DNA of 41,317 bases from an uncultured bacterium (GCA_903934795.1 CAIZPE010000160.1:1-41317), one strand, 5' to 3'. Positions 15,741-24,031 are shown, counted from the first letter of the stretch. The notes: a model not told the origin generated them from the letters alone. Numbers and translations: made by a program.

Positions 15741-17815
15741 GGCGCCCCCATGGCGTCGCGACAGCCGCTCGTGCTGGCGGGAGGCCGACTGCCGGGCCAG
15801 ACATGCCGGTAGGTGCTGTCCACCCGCGGCTCGGTGCGGCCGGCGGGGGCGCCAGGCGCCACCGCGGCGGGCATCGCGGGCGCCGGCATCGGCACGCGCG
15901 GTGCGGGGGAGGCACCCGCGCCGGCACCGGTGGCTGCGGCGCCACCGGACGCACCGGTGAACGCGGCGGCCGCCGCCTGGACCCGACCCGACTGCACCAG
16001 CCGCGGCGTGATCAGGATGAGACGCTCGAAGCGCTGGGTGGTCTCGCTGCGGTTGCGAAACAGGTTGCCGATCACCGGGACATCGCCGAGCACCGGCACG
16101 CGATCGGTGCCACGCTCGCTGCTCTCGCGCGTCATGCCGCCGATCAGCAGGCTCTCGCCCTCCTGGATCAGCGCCTGGGTGTTGATGGTGGAGCGGTCGA
16201 CCACCGGGATCTGATCCACCTGCTGCTTCGAGATGCTGCCGTCTTCCACCGCGACGAGCAGCTTGATGCGCCAGCCTTCGCGGTCGCGGAACACATTGGG
16301 GGTCACACGCAGCGAGGTGCCGGCCGACACATTGAAGAGGTCGACCTCCTGCCGGCCGGCCACCCGCACATAGAAGGTGGAGTTGTTGTCGAACAGCGCC
16401 TCGACATTCGAGAGCGTGATCAGCTGTGGCCGCGATACCACCCGGGCCGCGCCATCGGAGGCCAGGGCATTGATGCGCGAGATGAAGTTGTAGCCGCTGC
16501 CCAGCACCGTGGACACATACATGCCCATGCCGGTCGGGGTGATCTGCTGGCCGGCGGCCAGCCGCGAGTCGGAGTCGTTCCCGCGGCCAAAGAGCACATC
16601 GTTGCGGCCGTTGATCCAGCGCCAGTTGATGCCCAGTTCCTGCAGCCGCGAGATATTCACATCGACGATGGTGGCCTCGACCTCGACCATCTGCGGTTCG
16701 AAGTCGAGGGCGGCGATCAGCTGCTCGTACATCGGCAGTCGCTCGACCACATCGCGCACGATCACGGCGTTGGAGCGCGGATCGGCCTCGACATGCGCGC
16801 CGCCCACCTGGCTCACGAGGTAACGCGAGCCCGGGCCCACCGCAGCCGCCGCACCCAGCGCGCCACGGTCGGCTCCGCGCTCGACCACCGCGCGCTCGGC
16901 ACCGGCATCACCGGCATCGCCGCCCTGCCCGTTCTGCCCGAGGGTGGGCATCCGCCCGATGTCGGCCAGTCCCTTGCCGCGCAGACGAGGCTGCGACGGA
17001 CGCAGAAGGGTCTCGCCCTCGGCCATCGCGGCGCCCGGCGCCGCCTGTCCCGGCACCATCGGCTGAACCAGGGTCTGACCAAGCCCGGCGGTGACATTGC
17101 GCAGCACCGAGGCCACACCCGGCACCACCAGCTGCCGCCCGCCGAAGGCAACCCGCGTGTCCTGGGCCCAGGCGTGACGCAGATAGAAGACCCGGAAGCC
17201 GATCGTGCCTGGCGGCACCGAACCCGGCGCCATTGCCGCGGAAGTGACCGTGGCAGGGGCAGGCACGCGCGGCGCCGGCACGCTGAATTCGGCGCGCACC
17301 AGGTCATCCACCTGCTGCAGAAAGCGCGGCGCCCCCAGCGCCACCAGCGTGCCGCTGCGGGTGGTGCGAAGGGTGTTGCGCGGGTCGGTCAGCCCGAGAT
17401 CCTCGGCCGAGCGCAGCACCCGCGAGGCCTGGGCGGGATCGATGCCGTAGGTTCGCGTGCCGATCTCCGAGGCCGAGGTGACATGCATGACCGCGCCGTC
17501 GTGATAGCCCACCAGCGAGAAGCTGCGGGCGATCTCGCGGAACACCGAGTCGGCAGTGCCGGCAAAGCGGCCGTTGACCACGCCGGTGGCACTCTGGCTC
17601 ACCGCCACCGGCACATCGATCTGCGAGAACAGGTCATTCAGGAAAGCCGGCAGCTGCTGCTCGCGGGCCACCAGACTCACCTTGCGTCCGAGGTTGGGCG
17701 CCACGCCGGCCGCTGCCTCCTGGGGCAGCGCGAGCGAGGCCAGCGCAAGCGCCGCCGCCACCGCCAGCATGGCCAGCGCGCGGGCATGACCCCGGATCAT
17801 CCGCGACGGGCTCAT
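15734..17815 (-). CDS. sctC: T3SS outer-membrane secretin SctC
   Basis: This 693-residue protein has a signal peptide (residues 1 to about 36), an N0 domain (VSLVAREQQLPAFLNDLF), N1/N3-type domains (including SNAVIVRDVVERLPMYEQLI), and the secretin core (MVEVEATIVDVNISRLQELG; VVSRPQLITLSNVEALFD; VPVLGDVPVIGNLFRNRS). It forms the outer-membrane ring. The linker between the ring domains (about 185-335) is long and Ala/Gly/Pro-rich. A Pro-rich tail of about 80 residues follows the barrel, as seen in many SctC proteins. It overlaps sctV upstream by four bases (ATGA). Confidence 0.97.
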   Translation of the reverse strand: MSPSRMIRGHARALAMLAVAAALALASLALPQEAAAGVAPNLGRKVSLVAREQQLPAFLNDLFSQIDVPVAVSQSATGVVNGRFAGTADSVFREIARSFSLVGYHDGAVMHVTSASEIGTRTYGIDPAQASRVLRSAEDLGLTDPRNTLRTTRSGTLVALGAPRFLQQVDDLVRAEFSVPAPRVPAPATVTSAAMAPGSVPPGTIGFRVFYLRHAWAQDTRVAFGGRQLVVPGVASVLRNVTAGLGQTLVQPMVPGQAAPGAAMAEGETLLRPSQPRLRGKGLADIGRMPTLGQNGQGGDAGDAGAERAVVERGADRGALGAAAAVGPGSRYLVSQVGGAHVEADPRSNAVIVRDVVERLPMYEQLIAALDFEPQMVEVEATIVDVNISRLQELGINWRWINGRNDVLFGRGNDSDSRLAAGQQITPTGMGMYVSTVLGSGYNFISRINALASDGAARVVSRPQLITLSNVEALFDNNSTFYVRVAGRQEVDLFNVSAGTSLRVTPNVFRDREGWRIKLLVAVEDGSISKQQVDQIPVVDRSTINTQALIQEGESLLIGGMTRESSERGTDRVPVLGDVPVIGNLFRNRSETTQRFERLILITPRLVQSGRVQAAAAAFTGASGGAAATGAGAGASPAPRVPMPAPAMPAAVAPGAPAGRTEPRVDSTYRHVWPGSRPPASTSGCRDAMGAPC

Positions 17816-19797
17816 GCCGCCTCCGCCGCGATCTGCCGGGCCGGCTCGGGCGGCACCGCGATCTTGCCCGTGACCTCCATGCGCAGCGTCGGCACGAGCT
17901 CATGGAAGGACAGCACGGCCACATCGAACAGGTCGTTCTCGATCAGCTTGCGCAGATGACGCCGCACCTCGATGGTGGTGAGCAGCACCGGCGTGCCGGT
18001 GCGCGCCACCTCGGCGCCGATCGCCGCCACCAGCCGCTCGGCAAAGGGCGGATCAATGGCCAGCTGCTGGGAGTGACCCGCGGTGCGAACGGACTGTTTC
18101 AGATGATTCTCCAGGTCGGGGTCGAGCAGCAGCGCGCGCAGCACGCCGCCGGGCGCATGGCGGTGACACAGCTCGCGCCGCAACGCGATCCGCGCGAACT
18201 CGGTGAGGGTGTGGACATCGCTGTCGCGGTCCGCCGACTCGACGATGCCGCCGAGCAGGGAACGCAGGTTGCGCACCCCCACCTCCTCTTCCACCAGCCG
18301 ACGGAACACCTCGGCAAAGCGCGACACCGGCACCAGCCGCTGCGCCTCCTTGACCAGGTCGGGCAGGTCCTCGGCGGCGCGGGTGAAGAGCTGTGACACC
18401 TCCTGCGAGCCCACGAACAGCGAACACTGCCGGCGCAGCGCCTGAGCGCAGGCGGTGACGATGCCCTGAACCCCGTCGGGCGCGGTCTCGCCGCTGGCGA
18501 TCGGCACCTCGAAGGCCAGCAGGCGCCAGCTCGAGCGCGGCAGCGAGGGATCGAAGTGCAGCGACACCCGCGGCAGGGCCACGCCCAGCCGAAGGTTGAA
18601 ATCGCGCAGCACCGCATCGAGCCGGCGGGCAAGATCGGGCGGGTCAACCTGCCGCGCCTGCGGCCCGCTGATCTCGAGCAGCAGCATCACCATCGGCTGG
18701 GGAACCACCTCGGCAGAGCGGGTGACCACCACCGCGCTCTCCTCCTCGGGGCGCTTGCGCCAGCTGCCGGCCGGGCGCAGGTAGCACTGCAGACGCTCGC
18801 GCAACTCCGGCGTCAGCATGGCGCCGGTGATCATCAGCGTGAGACCGGCCACCACGAAGACCACCGCCGGAAAGCCCGGTACCAGCGCCATCAGCAGCGA
18901 GATGCCACCGGCCACCAACAGCACCCGCGGCTTGGCCATCACCTGCTTGCGGATGGAATCGCCGAGATGGCGGTCGGTCTCGTCGCCATTGGTGCGGGTC
19001 ACGATCAGGCCGGCGGACATCGCCGCGAGCAGCGCCGGGATCTGCGAGACCAGGCCGTCACCGATGGTGAGGATGGAGTACTTCACCAGCGCGCTGGACA
19101 TGTCCATGCCCCGCTGCAGCACGCCCACCGCCAACCCGCCGACCAGATTGATCAGGATGATCACGATGCCGGCGATGGCGTCGCCCTTGACGAACTTCAT
19201 CGCGCCATCGAGGTTGCCATGCAGCTTGCTCTCGAGCTCCAGGGCCGAACGCTTGCGACGGGCCTCGTGCTTGTCGATGAGACCGGCGCGCAGGTCGGAG
19301 TCGATCGACATCTGCTTGCCGGGCATGGCATCCAGCGAGAAACGCGCTGCCACCTCGGCCACCCGCTCGGCGCCCTTGGCGATCACGATGAACTGCACCA
19401 CCGTGATGATCAGGAAGGTCACCAGCCCGACCACCAGATTGCCGCCGGCCACCATGGCGCCGAAAGTGTCGATGATGTGACCGGCATTGCCCTCGAGCAG
19501 GATCATGCGGGTGGTGGCAATGCCCAGAGACAGCCGGAACAGCGTGGTCACCAGCAGCACGCTCGGGAAGGCCGGAAACTCCGAGGGCGAGGCGATGTAG
19601 ATCGCCAGCAGCAGCAGGGTCACGCCGCACAGGATGTTCACCGCCACCAGCGCGTCGATCGCGAGCGCCGGCAGCGGCAGGATCATCAGCGCCACGATCG
19701 CGATCACGCCGGCCACCAACACCAGGTCGCTGAAGCGCGAGAGCAGGCCCTCGGCCTGCGGCTTGCCGCTGGCGCGGAAGTAGGCTTCCAGGCTCAT
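17812..19797 (-). CDS. sctV: T3SS major export-gate protein SctV
   Basis: This 661-residue protein is of FlhA/SctV type. The N-terminal ~330 residues contain about eight membrane segments with conserved blocks (PLPALAIDALVAVNI, LFRLSLGIATTRMIL, FIVIAKGAERVAEVAARFSL, DAMPGKQMSIDSDLRAG). The C-terminal cytoplasmic domain forms the nonameric ring that docks chaperone-substrate complexes. Its start overlaps the stop of the upstream lytic transglycosylase gene (ATGA), so both belong to the same leftward transcript. Confidence 0.97.
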   Translation of the reverse strand: MSLEAYFRASGKPQAEGLLSRFSDLVLVAGVIAIVALMILPLPALAIDALVAVNILCGVTLLLLAIYIASPSEFPAFPSVLLVTTLFRLSLGIATTRMILLEGNAGHIIDTFGAMVAGGNLVVGLVTFLIITVVQFIVIAKGAERVAEVAARFSLDAMPGKQMSIDSDLRAGLIDKHEARRKRSALELESKLHGNLDGAMKFVKGDAIAGIVIILINLVGGLAVGVLQRGMDMSSALVKYSILTIGDGLVSQIPALLAAMSAGLIVTRTNGDETDRHLGDSIRKQVMAKPRVLLVAGGISLLMALVPGFPAVVFVVAGLTLMITGAMLTPELRERLQCYLRPAGSWRKRPEEESAVVVTRSAEVVPQPMVMLLLEISGPQARQVDPPDLARRLDAVLRDFNLRLGVALPRVSLHFDPSLPRSSWRLLAFEVPIASGETAPDGVQGIVTACAQALRRQCSLFVGSQEVSQLFTRAAEDLPDLVKEAQRLVPVSRFAEVFRRLVEEEVGVRNLRSLLGGIVESADRDSDVHTLTEFARIALRRELCHRHAPGGVLRALLLDPDLENHLKQSVRTAGHSQQLAIDPPFAERLVAAIGAEVARTGTPVLLTTIEVRRHLRKLIENDLFDVAVLSFHELVPTLRMEVTGKIAVPPEPARQIAAEAA

Positions 19798-20771
19798 CGA
19801 CGCGCTCCTTCCGGTGCGCGGCCCGCGCTCAGTTCACGGTAGGCTGCAAGCACATCACGCACATAGGCCGTGGTCTCCGGGTAGGGCGGCACGCGGCTGC
19901 CGTGGCGGCGCACCGCGCCCTCGCCAGCGTTGTAGGCCGCCAGCACCAGCGACAGGTCATTGCCGAACTCGCCCTGCAACCACTTCAGGTAGGCCGCACC
20001 CGCAGCGACATTGAGCGCCGGATCATGCAGATGGCTTTCCGACTGCACGCCGAAACGGGCTGCGGTCTGCGGCATCACCTGCATCAGGCCGCGCGCGCCT
20101 GCGGGCGACACCGCCTCGGGACGATGACGGCTCTCCACCCAGGCCACTGCATGCAGCAGCAGGGGGTCGATGTCGTTGCGCTGAGCCGCGGCCATCAGAA
20201 CGCCATCGGCCTCCCGCATGCGGGAAAGCGACCGCGGCTCCCCGGCCTGCACCCGCGGCGCCGGCGGGCGCTCGGCAGGCGGACGCGAGGCCGGCGGCTC
20301 GGCGCGACCGCCCTCGGGTCGCGGTGCGGGCGATGCCGGAAACACCGGCAAGGGCGCGGGCAGCACCGGCATCGCCGCAGGCTCGGCGGGCGGCGGCTCG
20401 GGGGCAAGCAGCCGGGCCGTGGCGGGGTCGGGGTCGATGCGGCGCAACGCCGGCATGACCGGCACATCACGCGATGCTGCGGCCTGCTGCGGCACGGTCA
20501 CGGCCGCGCAGGGTCCGAGGGCCAGCGCGAACTTCGCTCGCGCTGGAGATTCCTGGCCGCCGCCGATCAGGGTCTGCGTCAGCGCGCAGCCCATGGGCTC
20601 CCGGGCATCTGCCGGCAATCGCGACAGGATCGATTGCGCCCAAGCCGATGCCGGCAGGACCACCGGCAGCCACAGCGCCACAGCCGCGCACGCCAGACGA
20701 CCGCGCGCAGTCCCGGACGAATCCGCCGGACGGCAGGCTTGAGTCGACGACACGGACAGCTTGGCGCTCAT
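19794..20771 (-). CDS. T3SS-associated lytic transglycosylase (SLT family), first gene of the large operon
   Basis: This 325-residue protein has a signal peptide (hydrophobic ACAAVALWLPVVLPASAWA, cleavage near residue 45), a Pro-rich spacer (about 120-195), and a C-terminal lysozyme-like SLT domain. The catalytic Glu is in HAVAWVESRH, followed by GARGLMQVMPQTAARFGV and LVLAAYNAGEGAVRRHG. It should cut peptidoglycan so the basal body can cross the periplasm. The ATG at 20771 was chosen because the signal peptide begins there, although no ribosome-binding site precedes it. The likely -10 ends only 11 bases upstream, so the mRNA may be nearly leaderless. Confidence 0.92.
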   Translation of the reverse strand: MSAKLSVSSTQACRPADSSGTARGRLACAAVALWLPVVLPASAWAQSILSRLPADAREPMGCALTQTLIGGGQESPARAKFALALGPCAAVTVPQQAAASRDVPVMPALRRIDPDPATARLLAPEPPPAEPAAMPVLPAPLPVFPASPAPRPEGGRAEPPASRPPAERPPAPRVQAGEPRSLSRMREADGVLMAAAQRNDIDPLLLHAVAWVESRHRPEAVSPAGARGLMQVMPQTAARFGVQSESHLHDPALNVAAGAAYLKWLQGEFGNDLSLVLAAYNAGEGAVRRHGSRVPPYPETTAYVRDVLAAYRELSAGRAPEGARR

Positions 20772-20781
20772 GATCGAACTT

Positions 20782-20823
20782 ATTATCTGAAGCGGTGCGC
20801 GCCATGGCGGTGCACTAATGCAC
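20782..20823 (-). promoter_or_regulatory. Candidate activator-dependent promoter of the large leftward T3SS operon
   Basis: On the minus strand, GATAAT (20787-20782) is a good -10 hexamer. A 5-4-5 inverted repeat GTGCACTAATGCAC (20810-20823) has its centre 29.5 bases upstream of that hexamer, almost the same geometry as the promoter at 3793 (30.5 bases). The half-sites differ (GTGCA here, TGAGC there). It lies in the divergent gap between this operon and sctU, so it could act on both. Confidence 0.4.
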
Positions 20824-20898
20824 GAACAAGCGTGGCCACCACGGACATGCATCACGGATTCGGGGCCACCCTGAACCGCCCTTCTAGCAGCGAGCCCG

Positions 20899-21981
20899 AT
20901 GTCTGACCAGCAGGATTCCGGCGAACGCACCGAACAGCCAACCGAGCGGCGACTCAGAGATGCGCGCCGTCGCGGCGAGGTCAGCAAGAGCCGCGAGGTG
21001 GGCGCCACGGTGGGGCTGCTGGCCACGCTGGTGGTGGGCAGTCTCGTGGTCGGTTACGCCGGCGCGCAGCTGTCGGCCCTCATCGAGCTGGCCATCGGCT
21101 CGATCGACAAGCCCTTCGACATCGCCATGCGGGAAGTGAGCCGCGCCGGCGCCTGGGCGCTGGTGGGCATCGTGCTGTCGGTGGCCGCGCCCGTGGGCTT
21201 GCTGGTCCTGCTGGCGGAGTTCCTTCAGGTGGGTCCGGTCTTCAGCACCGAACCGCTCAGCCCCAAGCTGGAGCGGCTCAATCCGGTGGAAGGCCTCAAG
21301 CGGATGTTCCAGGCCGAGAACCTGATCGAGCTGATCAAGTCTCTGGCCAAGACCGCGCTGCTCGGCCTGATCGCCTGGCTGGTCACCCGCGAGATGTTCA
21401 TGCGGGTGAGCGCGCTGCACCACGGTTCGGCACAGGCCTTCGGCGAGGCCTTGCGATCATCCACCGTGCTGCTGCTGGGCTGGACCGTGGCGATCTTCTC
21501 CGTGGTGGCGGTGGCCGATGTGCTGTATCAGCGGTACGCCTACCTCAAGAAGATGCGCATGAGCCGCGACGAGATCAAGCGCGAGCACAAGGAGGATGAG
21601 GGCGACCCGCACATCAAGGGCAAGCGCAAGCAGCTGCATCGTGAATGGGCCGAGAACAATGCCGTGCTGTCGGCCGAGCAGGCACACCTGCTGGTGATGA
21701 ACCCCACCCATGTGGCCATCGCGCTCGACTACCACCCCGAGAAGACGCCCATCCCGGTGGTCAGCGCCAAGGGCGAGGATGCCCTGGCCATGGAGATGCG
21801 TGACCGGGCCCAGCAGGCCGGCGTGCCGGTGCTGCGCGACATCAGCCTGGCGCGCACCCTGCTTCACCGCGCCGAGGTTGGCGAGATCGTGCCCGATGAT
21901 CTGTTCGATGCCGTGGCCCAGGCGATCGTCTGGGCCAAGGGCATGCGCGATCAGGCAGCCGCGAAGACCGCGGCGGGCTGA
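20899..21981 (+). CDS. sctU: T3SS export switch protein SctU (autoprotease)
   Basis: This 360-residue protein is of FlhB/SctU type. It has an N-terminal TERRLRDARRRGEVSKSREV motif, four membrane segments within about residues 35-215, a linker (RMSRDEIKREHKEDEGDPH), and a cytoplasmic domain. The self-cleaving NPTH is at residues 268-271, with cleavage expected after Asn268. Cleavage permits the substrate switch together with SctP. It is the only apparatus gene here read rightward on its own, divergent from the ten-gene operon. Its stop is followed 20 bases later by the convergent sctI. Confidence 0.97.
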   Translation: MSDQQDSGERTEQPTERRLRDARRRGEVSKSREVGATVGLLATLVVGSLVVGYAGAQLSALIELAIGSIDKPFDIAMREVSRAGAWALVGIVLSVAAPVGLLVLLAEFLQVGPVFSTEPLSPKLERLNPVEGLKRMFQAENLIELIKSLAKTALLGLIAWLVTREMFMRVSALHHGSAQAFGEALRSSTVLLLGWTVAIFSVVAVADVLYQRYAYLKKMRMSRDEIKREHKEDEGDPHIKGKRKQLHREWAENNAVLSAEQAHLLVMNPTHVAIALDYHPEKTPIPVVSAKGEDALAMEMRDRAQQAGVPVLRDISLARTLLHRAEVGEIVPDDLFDAVAQAIVWAKGMRDQAAAKTAAG

Positions 21982-22001
21982 GCATGCCGCCGCGGCAGCG
22001 G

Positions 22002-22394
22002 TCAGCCTTGCTGCCGGAAGAGCTGCTGCAGGCCGTCCGAGGTGCGGTTGGCGACATTCGAGGTGAGCTGGCAGTGGAACATGAATTCCTGGCAGCGCAC
22101 CGTCAGCATGATCATCTCGCCCGGCGTCAGGGTGGAACCCTTCGCGCTCAGGGCGCCGGCCTTCGCCTGCATCTGCGAGGCCTCGGCACTCAGGTGCTCG
22201 AAGGGCTTCATCAGCTGCTTCATGGTCGGCGAGCTGGCGGCCGAGGCCGGCGGCTGCACGGACGATGCCTGACCGCCTGCGCGCGCGGCGGCAGCATCGA
22301 AGCGCGACAGGTCGGTGAGCGAGAAGGTCGGGTCGGCGGGCTTGATCGCGGGCGTTGCCGCAGGCACGCCGGAACCGAGAGAAGCGACGGACAT
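22002..22394 (-). CDS. sctI: T3SS inner-rod protein SctI
   Basis: This 130-residue protein has an Ala/Pro-rich N-terminal half and a conserved C-terminal helix (LTPGEMIMLTVRCQEFMFH, then NVANRTSDGLQQLFRQQG). This matches the C-terminal signature of the YscI/HrpB2 inner-rod family (...K/N.....G...L...Q). SctI forms the inner rod between gate and needle. It follows the needle-like gene by 17 bases on the same strand, and rod-needle pairing is common. The N-terminal half is not conserved, so the call rests on the C-terminal pattern and the neighbour. Confidence 0.8.
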   Translation of the reverse strand: MSVASLGSGVPAATPAIKPADPTFSLTDLSRFDAAAARAGGQASSVQPPASAASSPTMKQLMKPFEHLSAEASQMQAKAGALSAKGSTLTPGEMIMLTVRCQEFMFHCQLTSNVANRTSDGLQQLFRQQG

Positions 22395-22411
22395 GGCGGG
22401 AGCGGCCTTTG

Positions 22412-22717
22412 TCAGCCTTTGCGAGCCATGGTCTCGAGCGCCTGACCCACCGAGGTGAGCGAGGACGACGAACTGGTGGCCATGAACTGCATCTTGGCCG
22501 ACTCCGCCGAGAGCATGGTCAGGGTGGAGGGCTTGTCGTCACCCTCGTTGATCTGCTGCGCCAGGCTCTCGAGCTGACCGGCCTGACCGTCGAGCGACTG
22601 GCCCCAGGCATTGGCGAGGGCCTCGTACCAGGTGGACTTCTTGCCGCCGTTGGCCACATTGCCAGCCGCCGAGGTCTGGATGTTGCCGGAAATGTTCTGG
22701 AAGTTCAGGTTGCTCAT
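22412..22717 (-). CDS. sctF: Candidate T3SS needle subunit (SctF-like)
   Basis: This is a 101-residue helical protein without a signal peptide. A Gly/Asn/Ser-rich N-terminus is followed by two helices, STWYEALANAWGQSLDGQ and MLSAESAKMQFMATSSSSSL, separated by a turn containing Pro (DDKPS). This is the helix-turn-helix plan of needle subunits. The ATG at 22717 was chosen because the conserved part starts soon after it. It is paired with sctI, and no other needle candidate is visible in the window. Its C-terminal 75 residues resemble the end of the DUF1521 protein encoded divergently. It could instead be an EspA-like filament protein. Confidence 0.65.
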   Translation of the reverse strand: MSNLNFQNISGNIQTSAAGNVANGGKKSTWYEALANAWGQSLDGQAGQLESLAQQINEGDDKPSTLTMLSAESAKMQFMATSSSSSLTSVGQALETMARKG

Positions 22718-23019
22718 GATGTCCGTCCGATGATGCGTTGACCGGGAGAGCGCTCGCGCAGGTTCAGGGCACACCCGCACGCGAAGCCTCGACAGGCCTG
22801 CAGTCTGGCATGGCCGCTGATGCCGGGCCAAGCGCCCATTCATCGGTCTGAGCGGCTATTTCGAGGCTGTCGTGACTTTTCTCACGCGGACACCGCTTGC
22901 CGGGCTGGGGCGAACCCCAGCTATCGCACGCCCCAGCTTTCCCGGGCCTGCGCCACGATGGTCCACTGCGGTCGTCGCCAACACACCGGCGCCATCCAAA
23001 CACCACGAGGACACCCATC
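22718..23019. other. 302-bp divergent intergenic region between needle-like gene and DUF1521 gene
   Basis: This is the longest gene-free stretch in the window. It contains the perfect 18-bp inverted repeat and its 16-base-spaced arm (22904-22937), which could serve one or both divergent genes. A ribosome-binding site GAGG (23007-23010) precedes the start at 23020. I see no convincing sigma-70 -35/-10 pair, no tRNA, and no small open frame that I would support. Confidence 0.7.
22904..22937 (+). promoter_or_regulatory. 18-bp inverted repeat, copy 2 (perfect), with a further arm at 16-base spacing
   Basis: GCTGGGGCGAACCCCAGC (22904-22921) is a perfect 7-4-7 inverted repeat. The right arm CCCCAGC recurs at 22931-22937, exactly 16 bases after the first (22915). 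The same layout occurs before the second DUF1521 gene at 24032. It lies 83 bases upstream of the start at 23020. The stretch CGAACC-N16-CCAG within it also resembles the spacing of HrpL-type ECF promoters (GGAACC-N15/16-CCAC), so it may be a sigma-factor promoter rather than an operator. Confidence 0.6.
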
Positions 23020-23970
23020 ATGACCGTCGCCGCCACCTCCGCCGTCAACTGCAACACCGTTTCGCCGACCTGCAACAAGCCCACCTGGCAGATCACCTCC
23101 CAGAACAGCGGCAGCGCCACCACGGGTGGCACCATGAACATCAAGCTCGACAACGGCTACGAGCTGCAGTTCAGCGAGAACAACTCCCAGATCAAGATCA
23201 TCAACAACTGCACCACGCCGCCGGAAGTCACCACCATCTGGGGCGACCCGCATGTGGACTGGAACGGTGTGGCCGGCGACGAGGGCCGCTTCTTCGGCAC
23301 CGCAACCTTCGTGCTCGCCGACGACACCAAGATCACCGTCAACACCGTGCCCTACAACAACGGCAACGAGTGGCTGGCCAACAATGTGGTCGTCACCAAG
23401 GGCGACCAGTCGCTGATCGTCGATGGCCTGGCCCAGACCACCAAGGGCGACTTCAAGGTCTACCAGGGCATGAACGGCAAGGAACTCGACAAGCTCGTGG
23501 GCGACGGCAAGCTCACCGTGTACGAGAACGCCAACGGCATCGGCTGGGTGACCGAAAAGGGCGGCTGCGTCCTCGCGAAGCAATCCGACTTCGACAAGAC
23601 CAAGGTCTGCGCCGACGACCCCAAGGCCCCGGATCTGTGCAAGCAGCTCGAGACCCTCTACGGCTGCGGCAAGCCCGGCGGTGGCGGCGACTGCGACGAT
23701 GACGACGACTGCGGCGGCGGCGACAAGCTCTGCTGCCCGAGCTGGCTCGAGATCATCGCCGGCAAGTGGGGCGACCTGCTCGACCGCCAGGCCAAGAAGA
23801 TGGAAGAGCTGGCCAAGAAGCTGCAGGATTGCACCGACGACAAGCTGCGTCCGAGCATCACCCAGGAGCTGACCGTCGCCTCGCAGCAGTTCCAGATCTA
23901 CTCCACCCAGGCCATGACCATGACCAACTCGCTCAGCACCGCCCTGCAGAGCCTGGCACGCGCCGGCTGA
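23020..23970 (+). CDS. DUF1521 self-cleaving (MIIA-domain) T3SS effector/substrate with needle-like C-terminus
   Basis: This is a 316-residue protein with no signal peptide. Residues about 35-182 form a DUF1521 domain (Pfam PF07481): IWGDPHVDWNGVAGDEGRFF, ADDTKITVNTVPY, GDQSLIVDGLAQ, TVYENANGIGWV. The family includes NopE1 of Bradyrhizobium, a type III-secreted protein that cleaves itself between Asp and Pro of GDPHVD when calcium is present. Here the bond would be Asp76-Pro77. A Cys/Asp-rich linker (CDDDDDCGGGDKLCC, residues 225-239; 12 Cys in all) leads to a helical C-terminal domain (242-316) resembling the needle-like protein at 22412. The ATG at 23020 has GAGG nine bases upstream. Probably secreted by this T3SS. 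Confidence 0.9.
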   Translation: MTVAATSAVNCNTVSPTCNKPTWQITSQNSGSATTGGTMNIKLDNGYELQFSENNSQIKIINNCTTPPEVTTIWGDPHVDWNGVAGDEGRFFGTATFVLADDTKITVNTVPYNNGNEWLANNVVVTKGDQSLIVDGLAQTTKGDFKVYQGMNGKELDKLVGDGKLTVYENANGIGWVTEKGGCVLAKQSDFDKTKVCADDPKAPDLCKQLETLYGCGKPGGGGDCDDDDDCGGGDKLCCPSWLEIIAGKWGDLLDRQAKKMEELAKKLQDCTDDKLRPSITQELTVASQQFQIYSTQAMTMTNSLSTALQSLARAG

Positions 23971-23977
23971 TGCCGAC

Positions 23978-24011
23978 GACGGCCCGCCGGGCAACAGCCC
24001 GGCAGGCCGTC
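23978..24011 (+). terminator. Strong stem-loop after the DUF1521 effector gene
   Basis: GACGGCC (23978-23984) and GCCGGGC (23986-23992) pair with GCCCGGC (23997-24003) and GGCCGTC (24005-24011) around an AACA loop, with only a C/A mismatch. It begins seven bases after the stop codon. No T-tract follows, so it may be a factor-dependent terminator or an RNA-protecting hairpin separating the two paralogues. Confidence 0.6.
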
Positions 24012-24031
24012 CCGCAACAACGGCTGCCCAT

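Noticed and set aside
18556-19842. Open frame on the + strand opposite sctV
   Set aside because: sctV is certain. The opposite frame has no recognisable domain and biased composition.
19794-20771. VirB1-type transglycosylase of a conjugation system
   Set aside because: No type IV secretion genes are present, and the gene is translationally coupled to sctV.
20810-20898. Another copy of the 22904-type box before sctU (TTCGGGGCCACCCTGAA near 20859)
   Set aside because: It is an inverted repeat, but its arms differ from GCTGGGG/CCCCAGC and the spacing is off by one, so it is not counted with the three boxes.
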